Below, in pieces: positions 7,401 through 17,274 of a DNA stretch of 64,000 nucleotides. The notes under the pieces were generated by a model. The model was not told the origin of the DNA and ran no database searches. It saw only the letters and a list, made by a program, of their open reading frames with translations. Each line of letters begins with the position of its first letter. Positions within the stretch are counted from its first letter, which is position 1. Source of the DNA: Pseudochrobactrum kiredjianiae (lineage in GTDB: Bacteria; Pseudomonadota; Alphaproteobacteria; Rhizobiales; Rhizobiaceae); assembly GCF_030362795.1 (NCBI RefSeq), contig NZ_JAUCBM010000001.1:248001-312000 (forward strand). The letters run 5' to 3'. A program made the position numbers and the translations under genes.

Positions 7401-10400
7401 TTACAGCGTACGCGTGATCATCTCTACGCGGAACGCTTCGATGGTGTCGCCTGCGCGTACATCTTCGTAGTTTTCGAAGGCCATACCACATTCCTGACCC
7501 ATCGGCACTTCGGACACTTCGTCCTTGAAGCGCTTGAGCGTCTTGAGCTTGCCTTCGTGGATAACCACGTTGTCGCGGATAAGACGAACACCGGCGCCAC
7601 GCTCGACTTTACCGTCAACAACACGGCAACCGGCAACTTTACCGACTTTGGTGATGTTGAAGACTTCGAGAATTTCAGCGTTACCGATGAAGGTTTCACG
7701 ACGTTCTGGTGGCAGAAGACCGGACATTGCTGCTTTCACATCATCGATCAGATCGTAGATGATGTTGTAGTAGCGGATTTCAATGCCCTGCTGTGTTGCC
7801 GCATCACGTGCCTGTTTATTGGCGCGGACGTTAAAGCCGATGATGGCAGCATTCGAGGCTTCAGCCAGTGAGAGATCGCTCTCGGTAATACCACCGGCAC
7901 CCGAGTGAACGATACGCGCACGAACTTCATCTGTGCCGAGTTTGTCGAGCGAAGCAATGATTGCTTCAACCGAACCCTGCACGTCACCTTTGATAACCAG
8001 CGGGAACTCTTTGAGGCCGCTTGACTGCAGATTAGACATCATCTGCTCAAGGGAACCGCGCGAGCCTGCCTGACGGGCAACGGCCTTATCACGGGCAAGA
8101 CGCTGACGATATTCAGAAATCTCGCGGGCTTTCGCTTCGCTGGCCACAACCGCAAAGCGGTCGCCTGCCTGCGGTGTACCGGAAAGACCAAGAATTTCCA
8201 CCGGCATCGCAGGTGCTGCTTCTTTAACATGATCGCCATGATCGTTGACCAGAGCACGGACACGACCCCATGCACTGCCGGCAACGATGATTTCACCCGG
8301 ATGCAATGTACCCTTCTGAACCAGAACCGTAGCAACCGCACCGCGACCGCGATCAAGCTGAGCTTCAATGACCACACCTTCAGCTGTACGTTCAGGATCA
8401 GCTTTCAGATCGAGAATTTCAGCCTGCAACAGAACAGCTTCAAGCAGTTTGTCGAGGTTGATGCGGTTTTTGGCCGAAACTTCCACATCGAGAATTTCAC
8501 CGCCCATGCTTTCTACAAACACATCGTGCTGCAGCAGGGCTGTGCGTACTTTCTGCGGATCTGCAGTCGGCTTGTCGATCTTGTTGATTGCAACGATGAT
8601 CGGAACACCGGCCGCTTTGGCGTGGTTGATCGATTCAATCGTCTGCGGCATCACACTGTCATCAGCGGCAACCACCAGAATAGCGATATCTGTTGCCTGC
8701 GCACCACGGGCACGCATCTGCGTAAAGGCCGCGTGACCAGGTGTATCGATAAAGGTGATCTTATGGCCGTTCTGTTCAACCTGATAAGCACCGATATGCT
8801 GGGTAATACCGCCGGATTCGCCGGACACAACATTGGTGCTGCGGATCGCATCGAGCAGCGATGTTTTACCGTGATCGACGTGACCCATAATGGTCACAAC
8901 CGGCGCACGGGAAGTCATAGCAGCTGGATTATCTTCTACGTTGAAAATACCTTCTTCAACGTCGGATTCCGCAACACGCTTAACAGTATGGCCGAATTCT
9001 TCCGCGATCAGCTGAGCCAGATCGGAATCGATCACATCGCCCGGCTTCATCATCTGACCCTGTTTCATCAGGTATTTGATGATGTCAACGGCACGTTCGG
9101 TCATGCGCTGTGCCAGTTCCTGAATAGTAATAGTTTCAGGAATTGTCACTTCACGGGAAATCTTTTCACGGACTTCCTGCATCTGCGAGCGCTTGAATTT
9201 TTCCTGACGACGACGCATCGCAGACAAGGAACGCGCACGGCCTTCATCTTCCATGTTGCTTGTCAGTGTCAGTTTGCCACGACGGCGATCTTCTTCGGCC
9301 TTGGTCGGCTTGGTCGCACGAACTTCAGGTTTAGCCGCAACATTGCGACGAACGCCTGCCGGACCGCGACGATCATCTTCATCGTCTTTTTGTGGTTTAC
9401 GGTTCAGAACCTGCTGGGTTGGTTTCTTATCAGCCAGCGGTGCTTCAGCATTGATATCACGCGGAGCAGGTGCGCCGCCGGTGCGGTTGTAACCACCCTG
9501 ATTTGGGCGGTTCTGACCGGCAGGACCACCACGGTTCTGGCCACCGGAGCGATCACCACCCGAACGATCACCAGATGGACGGTCGCCGCTTGGGCGTGCC
9601 GATGCCGGACGGGCAGAAGTCACAGGCTCGCGCTTGCGTGCTTCAGCTTCCGCTTTAGCCTTAACTTCGGCTTCCGCTTTACGACGAGCATCTTCTTCAG
9701 CCTGACGGCGTTCAGATTCAAGACGCTCGATTTCACGGCGCTTTTCTTCTTCCGCACGACGAATGGCTTCTGCTTCAGCGCGCTTACGATCTTCCGCATC
9801 ACGGATGACGGCATCCTGAAGTGCGCGGCGACGTGCGTCCATTTCCGATGAAGACAGGGTGTTGAGCACCATGCCGCCACGGTCATTAGAACGGTTGCGC
9901 TGATCGTTGCGACCAGCCGGGCGTGAGCCCTGCGGTTTGTTATTATAGCCGCCAGCTGCCGGACGACCATTTGCAACGCCAGCCGGACGGGCTGCGGCTG
10001 CAGGGGCTGCCGGTTTAGGCGCAGCAGGCTTTGGTGCAGCCGGTTTGACAACCGCTGCTTCAACTGGTTTTGCAGGCATCGGTGCCACCGGTGCGGTTTC
10101 TGTTTTTGCAACAGGCGCAGCAGCAGGTTCTGCAACCGGCGCAGGCTTAGGTGCATCCGCAATCACAGCAGGCTTTTCTGCAACCGGTGCAGCAGGGGCT
10201 GCCGGTGTCGGCTCAGGAGCTGGTGCCACTGGCTGAACAGGAGCCGGAGCGGCTACAGCTTCAGGCTTTTCGTCAGGACGGGTAAACTTACGTTTTTTCG
10301 TCTCAACAACAACCGATTTGCTGCGTCCGTGGCTGAAATTTTGCCGTACAGTGCTCTGTTCGACTCCTGGCCGCTTGATGGTCAGCGTCTTTTTTGTGTC

Positions 10401-10442
10401 GACGCTCAGCGTCTTGTCGTCGTTTGAATTACTGTCGCTCAT
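7401..10442 (-). CDS. infB: translation initiation factor IF-2
   Basis: A 1013-residue GTPase that places fMet-tRNA on the 30S subunit and promotes subunit joining. The first 390 or so residues are low-complexity: Pro/Ala-rich (about 60-160), then Glu/Arg/Lys-rich coiled coil (about 205-275), then Gly/Arg-rich. A conserved IF2_N region follows. The G domain begins near residue 520 with [14 protein letters not shown], then DTPGHAAF and NKIDKP. Domains II to IV reach the end, with [20 protein letters not shown] in the C-terminal part. Its ATG overlaps the ylxR-type gene by 4 bases (ATGA). The extended N-terminus is typical for alphaproteobacteria. Confidence 0.98.
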   Translation of the reverse strand: MSDSNSNDDKTLSVDTKKTLTIKRPGVEQSTVRQNFSHGRSKSVVVETKKRKFTRPDEKPEAVAAPAPVQPVAPAPEPTPAAPAAPVAEKPAVIADAPKPAPVAEPAAAPVAKTETAPVAPMPAKPVEAAVVKPAAPKPAAPKPAAPAAAARPAGVANGRPAAGGYNNKPQGSRPAGRNDQRNRSNDRGGMVLNTLSSSEMDARRRALQDAVIRDAEDRKRAEAEAIRRAEEEKRREIERLESERRQAEEDARRKAEAEVKAKAEAEARKREPVTSARPASARPSGDRPSGDRSGGDRSGGQNRGGPAGQNRPNQGGYNRTGGAPAPRDINAEAPLADKKPTQQVLNRKPQKDDEDDRRGPAGVRRNVAAKPEVRATKPTKAEEDRRRGKLTLTSNMEDEGRARSLSAMRRRQEKFKRSQMQEVREKISREVTIPETITIQELAQRMTERAVDIIKYLMKQGQMMKPGDVIDSDLAQLIAEEFGHTVKRVAESDVEEGIFNVEDNPAAMTSRAPVVTIMGHVDHGKTSLLDAIRSTNVVSGESGGITQHIGAYQVEQNGHKITFIDTPGHAAFTQMRARGAQATDIAILVVAADDSVMPQTIESINHAKAAGVPIIVAINKIDKPTADPQKVRTALLQHDVFVESMGGEILDVEVSAKNRINLDKLLEAVLLQAEILDLKADPERTAEGVVIEAQLDRGRGAVATVLVQKGTLHPGEIIVAGSAWGRVRALVNDHGDHVKEAAPAMPVEILGLSGTPQAGDRFAVVASEAKAREISEYRQRLARDKAVARQAGSRGSLEQMMSNLQSSGLKEFPLVIKGDVQGSVEAIIASLDKLGTDEVRARIVHSGAGGITESDLSLAEASNAAIIGFNVRANKQARDAATQQGIEIRYYNIIYDLIDDVKAAMSGLLPPERRETFIGNAEILEVFNITKVGKVAGCRVVDGKVERGAGVRLIRDNVVIHEGKLKTLKRFKDEVSEVPMGQECGMAFENYEDVRAGDTIEAFRVEMITRTL

Positions 10443-11104
10443 TCCGATTCCGTTTCCTTTGCAGCAGTGGCTGCCCGATTTTCCAAGTTCGCTGCGCTCT
10501 CGCCGCGATATTTATGCAGCTGAAGCGCCCGCGTGACGAACCCGGTTGCTGCCGTTCCTTCAATCACGGCGGCATGTATTACATTTCCGCCGCCAAATGC
10601 CAAATCCATTTCTTCCCCTGTAAAAAGGGAATAGGACTTTATATCTTTTCCGGTTGCCAGTTTTGTCGCATGACGCGCCTGATCCAGCTTTCGGATACCA
10701 TCGGGAGCCGCCGTTGTCGCATGAAGCACCATTATAATGCGGCCGGTACGTATTGCAGAATCAACTTTTGCCGATCCTGTCACCACGACGCCGGATTTTC
10801 TTGCCAGTGCTAGACTGCCAAGCGCGGATTTTGTCAATAGCCTGTCGACCAGTGAGCCCAGATCCTCCGGCACTGAAACCTGAGTTTTCAGTGCACGGGG
10901 CAACAGCTTACGTTTAACCGCTTCATCAACACTATGCCGTTCAGCTTTAATCCAGCAACCGCGGCCGGGTAAATTGCGCTTCAGATCCGGTACAACACTA
11001 CCGTCGGGTGCAGCCACAAACCGGATTAAATCTACAGCCGGGCCGCTCTCGCGCGTAACAATACAGGTCCTGTCGTTTTTATCCGGTTTCAACCAGAACT
11101 CCAC
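10439..11104 (-). CDS. ylxR: YlxR (DUF448) RNA-binding protein with L7Ae-like C-terminal domain
   Basis: A 221-residue protein of the nusA-infB operon. The N-terminal part has the YlxR fold signatures [27 protein letters not shown] and LPGRGCWI. The C-terminal part (about 95-190) resembles an L7Ae/YbxF RNA-binding domain, with [19 protein letters not shown]. The combination is common in alphaproteobacteria. YlxR of Bacillus has been linked to RNase P and to global gene expression, but the role here is not known. The start shown is a GTG (MEFWLKPD) with a weak GAGCGAA upstream; a slightly different start is possible. It overlaps infB by 4 bases, so coupling is likely. Confidence 0.85.
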   Translation of the reverse strand: MEFWLKPDKNDRTCIVTRESGPAVDLIRFVAAPDGSVVPDLKRNLPGRGCWIKAERHSVDEAVKRKLLPRALKTQVSVPEDLGSLVDRLLTKSALGSLALARKSGVVVTGSAKVDSAIRTGRIIMVLHATTAAPDGIRKLDQARHATKLATGKDIKSYSLFTGEEMDLAFGGGNVIHAAVIEGTAATGFVTRALQLHKYRGESAANLENRAATAAKETESE

Positions 11105-11243
11105 TTCGCTCGAAAACAGCGCCGGTGGAGAGGACTGTTTTCTACTTTAATATGAGTGCAAGGGCAAGGAGCCCTGCAAAATGTGTGCGCATAACAGCCG
11201 AGGACAAATTGTCTCCGGCTATATGCAGGTTGTCGGAAAACAT

Positions 11244-11270
11244 GCCTGTATCAAAAGTGCCGATACAGGC
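11244..11270. other. stem-loop between nusA and ylxR
   Basis: GCCTGTATC / GATACAGGC, 9 bp with a 9-base loop, in the 238-base gap between nusA and the ylxR-type gene. It may act as an attenuator or processing site in the nusA operon; no long T-run follows on the minus strand. Confidence 0.45.
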
Positions 11271-11342
11271 TTTGTTTTCAGTCGTATACCAATGCGCGGA
11301 CATCAAATTCCGCCCGCACGAGCGGCAGTTGCAAGATGCTGG

Positions 11343-12953
11343 TTAAGCATCTGCCTGCTCTTCATCATCTGACGAAGCCAGCTCATTGGCTGCTTCTTCA
11401 AGCTGATCTTCTGTAATCCAGCCGGCTTTGAGGCGGGCTGCAAGAACCATTTGTTCGGCGTCAGCGCGGGAAACTTCAAACGGTGTCAGAACACCCGCAT
11501 GAGTAACAGTTTCACCGTCTTTACGTTCACGCCAGCCCACGAGATCATCCACCGCATAACCGGCAAAATCATCCATGGTTTTCACGCCGTCTTCACCAAC
11601 TGCAACGAGCATAGCACTGGTGAGGCCCGGTACTTCGCGCAGTTCGTCAGCAACGCCCAGTTCAAGGCGGCGGTCATTCAGATCGCTTTCAAGACGATCC
11701 AGATATTCTTTCGCACGTTCCTGAATTTCAGTAGCAGTGTCTGAATCAAAGCCTTCGATCGAAGCAATTTCGTCGCTTTCGACATAGGCGATTTCTTCAA
11801 CCGAACCGAAACCTTCGGAAGCGAGAACCTGACCAACCATTTCGTCCACATTCAGCGCATCCATAAACAAAGCGGAGCGTTCAGTGAATTCTTTCTGGCG
11901 GCGTTCGGATTCTTCATGTTCAGTCATGATGTCGATATCCCAGCCGGTCAGCTGAGAGGCAAGACGCACATTCTGACCGCGACGGCCAATGGCCAGCGAC
12001 AGCTGATCGTCAGGAACGACAACTTCAATACGTTCTGCATCTTCATCCAGAACAACCTTGGCAACTTCCGCAGGCTGCAAGGCATTGACGATGAAAGTCG
12101 CTGCATCCGGTGACCATGGAATAATGTCGATCTTTTCGCCCTGCAATTCGCCGACAACGGCCTGAACGCGGGAACCGCGCATACCAACGCAGGCGCCGAC
12201 AGGATCAATGGAGCTGTCGCGCGAGATCACGGCCATTTTGGCGCGTGAACCCGGATCACGGGCAACGGATTTGATTTCGATAATGCCGTCATAGATTTCC
12301 GGCACTTCCATGGTGAAGAGTTTCGCCATGAATTGCGGATGGGTACGCGACAGGAATACCTGCGGACCGCGCTGTTCGCGACGCACATCATAAACATAAG
12401 CGCGGATACGATCGCCATAGCGGAAAGCTTCGCGCGGGATCAGTTCATCACGACGCACAACGGCTTCACCGCGGCCAAGATCAACAACCACATTGCCGTA
12501 TTCAACGCGCTTGACGGTACCGTTGATGATCTCACCAAGACGGTCTTTGAATTCGTCATACTGACGGTCACGCTCGGCTTCACGCACTTTCTGCACGATA
12601 ACCTGCTTGGCGGACTGGGCAGCAATACGACCGAAATCCATTGGCGGCAGCTGATCCGCAAGGAAGTCGCCTACTTGCGCATCCGGATTGCGTTCACGTG
12701 CTGATTCCAAAGCGATCTGCGTGGCGTAATCTTCAACAGTTTCCACCACTTCAAGCAGACGCTGCAGCTTGATTTCACCACTCTTGGAGTTGATGTCAGC
12801 GCGGATGTTGGTTTCCAGGCCATAGCGCGAGCGGGCAGCCTTCTGAATGGCATCAGCCATCGCTGCAATCACGATCTCGCGGTCAATAGATTTTTCACGC
12901 GCAACCGCATCAGCGATCTGAAGAAGCTCTAGCCTGTTTGCACTGACTGCCAT
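11343..12953 (-). CDS. nusA: transcription termination/antitermination factor NusA
   Basis: A 536-residue RNA polymerase-binding factor controlling pausing, termination and antitermination. Domains in order are the N-terminal RNAP-binding domain (to about 130), an S1 domain (GTVKRVEYGNVVVDLGRGEA), two KH domains (ACVGMRGSRVQAVVGELQG and LAIGRRGQNVRLASQLTGW), then C-terminal helix-hairpin-helix/acidic repeats ending SSDDEEQADA. Length is in the normal range for proteobacterial NusA with acidic repeats. It heads the ylxR-infB segment, 238 bases upstream of ylxR. The preceding rimP-nusA gap holds a Bru-RS-like repeat, which separates rimP from nusA although these usually form one operon. Confidence 0.97.
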   Translation of the reverse strand: MAVSANRLELLQIADAVAREKSIDREIVIAAMADAIQKAARSRYGLETNIRADINSKSGEIKLQRLLEVVETVEDYATQIALESARERNPDAQVGDFLADQLPPMDFGRIAAQSAKQVIVQKVREAERDRQYDEFKDRLGEIINGTVKRVEYGNVVVDLGRGEAVVRRDELIPREAFRYGDRIRAYVYDVRREQRGPQVFLSRTHPQFMAKLFTMEVPEIYDGIIEIKSVARDPGSRAKMAVISRDSSIDPVGACVGMRGSRVQAVVGELQGEKIDIIPWSPDAATFIVNALQPAEVAKVVLDEDAERIEVVVPDDQLSLAIGRRGQNVRLASQLTGWDIDIMTEHEESERRQKEFTERSALFMDALNVDEMVGQVLASEGFGSVEEIAYVESDEIASIEGFDSDTATEIQERAKEYLDRLESDLNDRRLELGVADELREVPGLTSAMLVAVGEDGVKTMDDFAGYAVDDLVGWRERKDGETVTHAGVLTPFEVSRADAEQMVLAARLKAGWITEDQLEEAANELASSDDEEQADA

Positions 12954-13060
12954 TGGTCTCTCCTTGGTGCAGCACCTGTTTTGTTTTCAGGTGCAAAAGC
13001 TTTTTTTGTTTTGTCGCATGAGCATGACAATCAAATGAAACAATTTGATTGTGCGATGCT

Positions 13061-13168
13061 TAGAGCATAATTCTTAAACTTGAATCAGTTTAAATTAAAA
13101 TTATGCTCTCATTTTAAGTGTTAGAGCGACCTTGTGTAGCGCCCTGCGGAGCGCGCCCGGCGCTCTAG
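13061..13168. repeat. intergenic palindromic repeat, Bru-RS-like, reverse orientation, abutting rimP
   Basis: About 108 bp, inverted relative to the copies at 7125 and 16604. It starts TAGAGCATAATTC and has the A/T palindrome with CTTGAATCAGTTTAA. It then runs through GTGTTAGAGCGACC to CCCGGCGCTCTAG. The last bases include the TAG stop codon of rimP on the minus strand, so the element touches the coding sequence. Confidence 0.8.
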
Positions 13169-13842
13169 ATGTCCGTATCGCTCTCCGGAGCACCGGCATT
13201 GCCGCTGTCCAGATTGATTTCATCACTCAGCTGATCGCCCGGAATGCGGCCTTCGCGCAGATCTTTGTCTTTGCGCAGCGCATCGCGGATCAGGTCGTCG
13301 GTCAAAATCAGGCGTGCTTCAGCAATGATATCAAACGGAATGACTGTTTGTGCTTCCGCACCATAGGTTGCCTGATCTGCTTCAAGTGTCACTGTATCAG
13401 TCTCAACCTTGATGATGCGCCCGCGGAATTTCTTGCGATTGTCATGCAGCAGCGATGTTTCGAGCTTGGCAATATGACCCTGCCAGTTCGCAAAATCAGA
13501 CTTGCGCACCATTGGACGGTCAATACCCGGCGAAGAAACTTCAAGGTGATATTTACCGTCAATCGGATCTTCAACATCGAGAACCGGTGAAACGGTTTTG
13601 CTGACGATTTCACAATCTTCAACGGTCATAGTACCGTCCGGACGCTCTGCCATAATCTGCAGAGTAAGACCGTTAAGACCGGACAAACGAACGCGCACCA
13701 AACGGAAACCTGCAGCATTAATCGCAGGTTCGATCAGGGATGCCACTTTCGCATCAATACCCGTTTCACGGATAATGCGTGGTTCATCCTTTGTCGCATC
13801 AAGCGCTGTAATGATCTGTTCCTGTTGTGTCTGTTCGTTCAC
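13165..13842 (-). CDS. rimP: ribosome maturation factor RimP
   Basis: A 225-residue protein needed for late 30S maturation. Recognisable parts are [40 protein letters not shown] and the signature [20 protein letters not shown], followed by the C-terminal SH3-like domain ([14 protein letters not shown]). The start is a GTG at 13842 supported by AAGGAA six bases upstream. The C-terminal tail after about residue 195 is acidic and family-variable. The stop codon is the TAG at the very edge of an intergenic repeat, suggesting that insertion of the repeat set the present end of the protein. Downstream nusA is in the same direction. Confidence 0.95.
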   Translation of the reverse strand: MNEQTQQEQIITALDATKDEPRIIRETGIDAKVASLIEPAINAAGFRLVRVRLSGLNGLTLQIMAERPDGTMTVEDCEIVSKTVSPVLDVEDPIDGKYHLEVSSPGIDRPMVRKSDFANWQGHIAKLETSLLHDNRKKFRGRIIKVETDTVTLEADQATYGAEAQTVIPFDIIAEARLILTDDLIRDALRKDKDLREGRIPGDQLSDEINLDSGNAGAPESDTDI

Positions 13843-13911
13843 CCTGTATTCCTTAAAATACGTTTTATAGAAGGTTCGGCGGTATTTATCTGGATTTTAG
13901 CGTTTACCAAA

Positions 13912-13944
13912 CAAAAAAGAGCGGGACCGGTGGGACCCACTCTT
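13912..13944 (-). terminator. rho-independent terminator of trmB
   Basis: On the minus strand AAGAGTGGG pairs with CCCGCTCTT (one G-T wobble) around a 10-base loop and is followed by TTTTTTG. It lies about 80 bases downstream of the trmB stop. Confidence 0.75.
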
Positions 13945-14021
13945 GTTCTACCGACCAAGAATTTGAGGCGACTATACAGAAAAAACCTGCCTGTGACAAG
14001 TCTTGTCCTTGTACCTGCCGT

Positions 14022-14780
14022 TTATCGTCTGACAAAAGTCAGATAGGCCGCCTGGCGTCCTTCGCGGAAGGCTTTGGCTTCATAGCGCGTGCCGGGCCAT
14101 GCTTCATAAGGGGTGTGCCAGTCAGCAGCACTTTGTGCCTGCCATTCAAACTCACCGTGGTCATGACAATGCTGCAAGGTCCAGTTGACATAGGTGTCAA
14201 TGTCGGACGCAAAGCGGAACAGTGCGCCGGGTTTTAAAACGCGTGCAAAACGGCTCAGGTTTTTTTGGCTGACAAAACGGCGCTTCCAATGTTTCTTTTT
14301 CGGCCACGGATCAGGATAAAACAGATCAATACCGTCGAGAGAAGCGTCCGGCAGCCAGTCGAGCACCAGAGTGGCATCATCATCATAAAGGCGCAGATTT
14401 GGCAGCGGGTTGGCATCCTGCGCACCAAGCATTTTCGCCATACCATTGACGAAAGGCTCAACACCGATAAAACCGGCTTCCGGCTTGCGGGTGGCTTCAT
14501 GCACCAGATGCTCGCCGCCACCGAAACCGATTTCCATGCGAACCTTGGCAACATCCGCCATAAATAATGTGCGTAAATCCTGCGGGGCAGGGCTCAGCAG
14601 ATCAAGCTTGAGTTGCGGCAGCAGGTCTTCACGCAGAAAACGCTGATGCGGGCGCAAAGGCTTGCCATTGCGACGACCATAGAAAGCCTCGGTGGCACGT
14701 GAACCCCGTATCTGTTGTTCAGAGGAATCTGCGGTCACGGCTTCATCCTTGAGGTCACAGTTGCGTTCAGTATCAGACAT
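14022..14780 (-). CDS. trmB: tRNA (guanine-N7-)-methyltransferase TrmB
   Basis: A 252-residue SAM-dependent enzyme that methylates G46 in the tRNA variable loop. Conserved features are [17 protein letters not shown] (SAM site), [13 protein letters not shown], the signature [20 protein letters not shown] and [19 protein letters not shown] near the C-terminus. I chose the ATG at 14780 ([10 protein letters not shown]). A longer frame exists upstream but passes through a Bru-RS-like repeat and encodes no family sequence. In Brucella and rhizobia trmB follows metK as here. A terminator-like hairpin between metK and trmB suggests separate transcription or partial read-through. Confidence 0.95.
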   Translation of the reverse strand: MSDTERNCDLKDEAVTADSSEQQIRGSRATEAFYGRRNGKPLRPHQRFLREDLLPQLKLDLLSPAPQDLRTLFMADVAKVRMEIGFGGGEHLVHEATRKPEAGFIGVEPFVNGMAKMLGAQDANPLPNLRLYDDDATLVLDWLPDASLDGIDLFYPDPWPKKKHWKRRFVSQKNLSRFARVLKPGALFRFASDIDTYVNWTLQHCHDHGEFEWQAQSAADWHTPYEAWPGTRYEAKAFREGRQAAYLTFVRR

Positions 14781-14821
14781 CGGGTGCGTTTCTTTATGGT
14801 TTAGATAATCGGAATGGGCAT

Positions 14822-14926
14822 TAGAGCGCCGTGTGCCAAACTTGGCACACAAAACTCGCTCTAACAGTTTAAACTGAGAGCATAATTTCACCTTAAACTG
14901 ATCCAAGTTTAAGGAATTATGCTCTA
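14822..14926. repeat. intergenic palindromic repeat, Bru-RS-like, full copy
   Basis: Starts TAGAGCGCCGTGTGCC and pairs with GGCACAC...CGCTCTAAC. It continues into the A/T palindrome CCTTAAACTGATCCAAGTTTAAGG and ends ATTATGCTCTA. It sits in the trmB upstream region, directly 5' of the trmB start. Confidence 0.8.
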
Positions 14927-14984
14927 ATAAGCCGCTTTACACATAATCAGCGACGGAAAGTCTACTGATTTTTGTAGTCGCTTC

Positions 14985-15023
14985 AAAAAATCAGGGCACC
15001 ATGAGAGAAACATGGTGCCCTGA
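14985..15023 (-). terminator. rho-independent terminator of metK
   Basis: Stem TCAGGGCACCATG / CATGGTGCCCTGA (13 bp, 7-base loop), followed on the minus strand by TTTTTTGAAG. It is 24 bases after the metK stop. Confidence 0.9.
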
Positions 15024-15046
15024 AATCAGAAATATCGGGAATGAAA

Positions 15047-16312
15047 TCAGACTTTAAGCGCAGATTTCAGTGCCTTGACCAGGTCGGTTTTTTCCCATGA
15101 GAAAGAACCGTCACGTCCGGCTTTACGGCCGAAATGACCATAAGAAGCAGTCTTGGCATAGATTGGTTTGTTGAGGTCGAGATGCTTGCGAATACCGGTT
15201 GGCGACAGATCCATTACCTGACGCAGCGCAGTTTCGACATCGCTCTCGGCAACTTTGCCGGTGCCATGCAGATCAACATAGATTGACAGCGGCTGGGCAA
15301 CGCCGATCGCATAGGACAGCTGAATGGTGCAGCGGTCAGCAAGACCGGCAGCAATCACATTCTTGGCCAGATAACGAGCAGCATAGGCCGCAGAGCGGTC
15401 AACCTTAGTGGTGTCTTTACCGGAGAATGCGCCGCCGCCATGCGGAGCCGCACCGCCGTAAGTATCAACAATAATCTTGCGGCCTGTCAGGCCGGCATCG
15501 CCGTCCGGTCCGCCGATGACGAATTTACCGGTCGGATTGATGTACCAGTTGCAGTCTGCTGCAATCGGCAGGTCGCCAAGGGCTTCACGGATCACAGGCT
15601 CAACAACCTGACGTACTTTGGCGGAGTCCCATGACGCATCCAGATGCTGGGTGGAGAGCACAATTTGCGTGACTTCTGCAGGCTTGCCATCGACATAGCG
15701 CACTGTAACCTGACTTTTGGCGTCAGGACCGAGCTTGCCATAATCGCCTTCACCTGAGTGACGGGCAGCAGACAATAATTCGAGAATTTTATGCGCGTAA
15801 TAGATCGGAGCCGGCATTAAATCCGGTGTTTCGCGGCAGGCATAACCAAACATAATGCCCTGATCGCCTGCACCCTCTTCGCCCTGACGGTCGGCAGCAT
15901 TGTCAACGCCCTGCGCAATATCCGCCGATTGCGGGTGCAGCAGCACGTCAATTTTTACATTGCGCCAGTTAAAGCCTTCCTGTTCGTAACCGATCTCGCG
16001 GATCGCTTTACGCGCAGCTGAGCGGAAACGTGAAGGGTTAACCTGAACGTGATCCTTTGCATCAAGGATAAGCGCACCGTTCTTGTCTTTTTTCAGCAGG
16101 GTATCCGGTACGCGAACTTCACCGGCAATGACCACACGATTGGTGGTGGCAAGCGTTTCACAGGCAATACGCACAGACCACGGATCAACACCGGTTTTGC
16201 GAGCTTCCTTATAAATCATGTCTACGATTTCATCGGAAATGCGGTCGCAAACCTTATCCGGATGACCTTCGGATACCGATTCACTGGTAAAAAGATACGA
16301 ACTGCGTGACAC
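15047..16312 (-). CDS. metK: S-adenosylmethionine synthetase
   Basis: A 421-residue enzyme that makes S-adenosylmethionine from methionine and ATP. It begins with [20 protein letters not shown], has the [15 protein letters not shown] loop and the [20 protein letters not shown] motif that binds the triphosphate, and ends with the family's [11 protein letters not shown] region. It is slightly longer than the E. coli enzyme (384), usual for alphaproteobacteria. A 408-base upstream region carries three stem-loops close to the start codon and a repeat, so expression may be controlled through the leader RNA. The PraR-like regulator gene lies directly upstream in the same orientation. Confidence 0.97.
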   Translation of the reverse strand: MSRSSYLFTSESVSEGHPDKVCDRISDEIVDMIYKEARKTGVDPWSVRIACETLATTNRVVIAGEVRVPDTLLKKDKNGALILDAKDHVQVNPSRFRSAARKAIREIGYEQEGFNWRNVKIDVLLHPQSADIAQGVDNAADRQGEEGAGDQGIMFGYACRETPDLMPAPIYYAHKILELLSAARHSGEGDYGKLGPDAKSQVTVRYVDGKPAEVTQIVLSTQHLDASWDSAKVRQVVEPVIREALGDLPIAADCNWYINPTGKFVIGGPDGDAGLTGRKIIVDTYGGAAPHGGGAFSGKDTTKVDRSAAYAARYLAKNVIAAGLADRCTIQLSYAIGVAQPLSIYVDLHGTGKVAESDVETALRQVMDLSPTGIRKHLDLNKPIYAKTASYGHFGRKAGRDGSFSWEKTDLVKALKSALKV

Positions 16313-16720
16313 GGGAAACCCCTCTTGAAAATCTGCGGACTGTTATGGCTCCGCAGGAACAGTAGTTTTCAGCAATGCGCATGGTCATGCGCACAGAACC
16401 GCTGATGATTTGATCTTGCCGCTCACATAGCGTTTCTGCCGGTTGCGGAAAAGCCTTTCCGCAACGGATATGTGAAAATATGCAAATACCGATACCAGTT
16501 GTTATTCGGGCTATAATCAGCACGAAATGACGGGATATACAACTATCTGCATGTGTTTATGTGCGGAATTTAGGTGTTGCTCAGGCGGATATCCTGATTT
16601 GATTAGAGCGCCGTGCGCCCTCATGGGCGTACAAAGATCGCTCTAACATTTTATATTTACAGCCTAATTTTACCTTAAACTGATTCAAGTTTAAGGAACT
16701 ATGCTGTAGCCGGAAGTTGC
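16313..16720 (-). promoter_or_regulatory. metK leader region with three stem-loops
   Basis: 408 bases without a gene. From the metK start outward there are three hairpins. The first is at 16333-16356 (CTGCGGA / TCCGCAG). The second is at 16376-16393 (TGCGCATG / CATGCGCA), extended by an outer AGC/GCT pairing. The third is a compound hairpin at 16424-16474: CACATA pairs with TATGTG and encloses GTTGCGGA / TCCGCAAC. Upstream of this is a Bru-RS-like repeat (16604-16710). The arrangement looks like a structured 5' UTR. I did not find the SAM-II core. Confidence 0.5.
16604..16710. repeat. intergenic palindromic repeat, Bru-RS-like, full copy
   Basis: Starts TAGAGCGCCGTGCGCCC and pairs with GGGCGTAC (one mismatch) and CGCTCTAAC. 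It then has TTAAACTGATTCAAGTTTAA and ends ATGCTGTAGC. It is closely similar to the copy at 7125-7231 and lies right after the PraR-like gene's stop codon. Confidence 0.82.
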
Positions 16721-17134
16721 TTAATCATCATCATTGGCGAGGGTTTTCACCAGATCGATAATTTTACGGCGCACCTTCGGATCTGAGATTTTTGTGAAAT
16801 AGCGTGTCAGTTGCACGCCTTCATTAGTGTGAAGGAAATCAACAACATAGGTTGCTTCATTGTCTTCTGCAAAGCCACCATTTGGTTGACCAGGCTGCCC
16901 CGGTGCATTTTCAAAAAAGAAGGCGACCGGTACACTTAAAATTGATGAAATTGCTTGCAGGCGGCTGGCACCGACGCGGTTGGTGCCTTTTTCGTATTTC
17001 TGAATTTGCTGAAAGGTAATGCCGAGATTTTCGCCGAGTCTTTCCTGACTAAGGCCAAGCATGTTCCGTCGCAGTCTGATACGGCTGCCCACATGAACAT
17101 CGATGGGATTGGGTTTCTTTTTATTCTCGGTCAT
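16721..17134 (-). CDS. XRE-family transcriptional regulator, PraR-like
   Basis: A 137-residue protein with a Cro/CI helix-turn-helix at about residues 15-70 (VGSRIRLRRNMLGLSQERLG, GITFQQIQKYEKGTNRVGAS). A short linker with VPVAFFFENAPG and a helical C-terminal end (YFTKISDPKVRRKIIDLVKT) follow. Sequence and position between lnt and metK match my recollection of the PraR/PhrR regulators of Rhizobium, Azorhizobium and Sinorhizobium, which affect biofilm, quorum sensing and acid responses. Two inverted repeats upstream (17221-17247 and 17257-17274) are possible operators, so it may be autoregulated. The target genes here are unknown. The same orientation as metK does not prove co-transcription because a repeat lies between them. 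Confidence 0.82.
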   Translation of the reverse strand: MTENKKKPNPIDVHVGSRIRLRRNMLGLSQERLGENLGITFQQIQKYEKGTNRVGASRLQAISSILSVPVAFFFENAPGQPGQPNGGFAEDNEATYVVDFLHTNEGVQLTRYFTKISDPKVRRKIIDLVKTLANDDD

Positions 17135-17220
17135 TCAAAAATGCTCCTCGCTTATGCGAGCTTTCCTTGATGAAAAATGAGGTGCTTAAATCAGCATATT
17201 TTTCGGAAATTTATAGGGTT

Positions 17221-17247
17221 CATCTGAAATTTCATCAGTTTCAGATG
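17221..17247. promoter_or_regulatory. inverted repeat upstream of the PraR-like gene (candidate operator)
   Basis: CATCTGAAA and TTTCAGATG form a perfect 9-bp inverted repeat with a 9-base spacer, 87 bases upstream of the PraR-like start codon. It could be an operator or, for lnt, a hairpin after the stop codon. Confidence 0.5.
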
Positions 17248-17256
17248 TATATCATA

Positions 17257-17274
17257 ACATCAAAAATATGATGT
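17257..17274. promoter_or_regulatory. second inverted repeat upstream of the PraR-like gene
   Basis: ACATCA-AAAATA-TGATGT, an 18-bp dyad touching the lnt stop codon. Together with the 17221-17247 dyad it gives two palindromes in 54 bases between lnt and the regulator. Confidence 0.4.

Noticed and set aside
8229-9851. Long open frame on the plus strand opposite infB (540 codons)
   Set aside because: It lies antisense within infB, has no start site or family motifs, and is explained by codon bias of the opposite strand.
16313-16600. SAM-II riboswitch before metK
   Set aside because: The conserved GATAAA and GCTAAA-type core and its pseudoknot were not found; only unmatched stem-loops are present.
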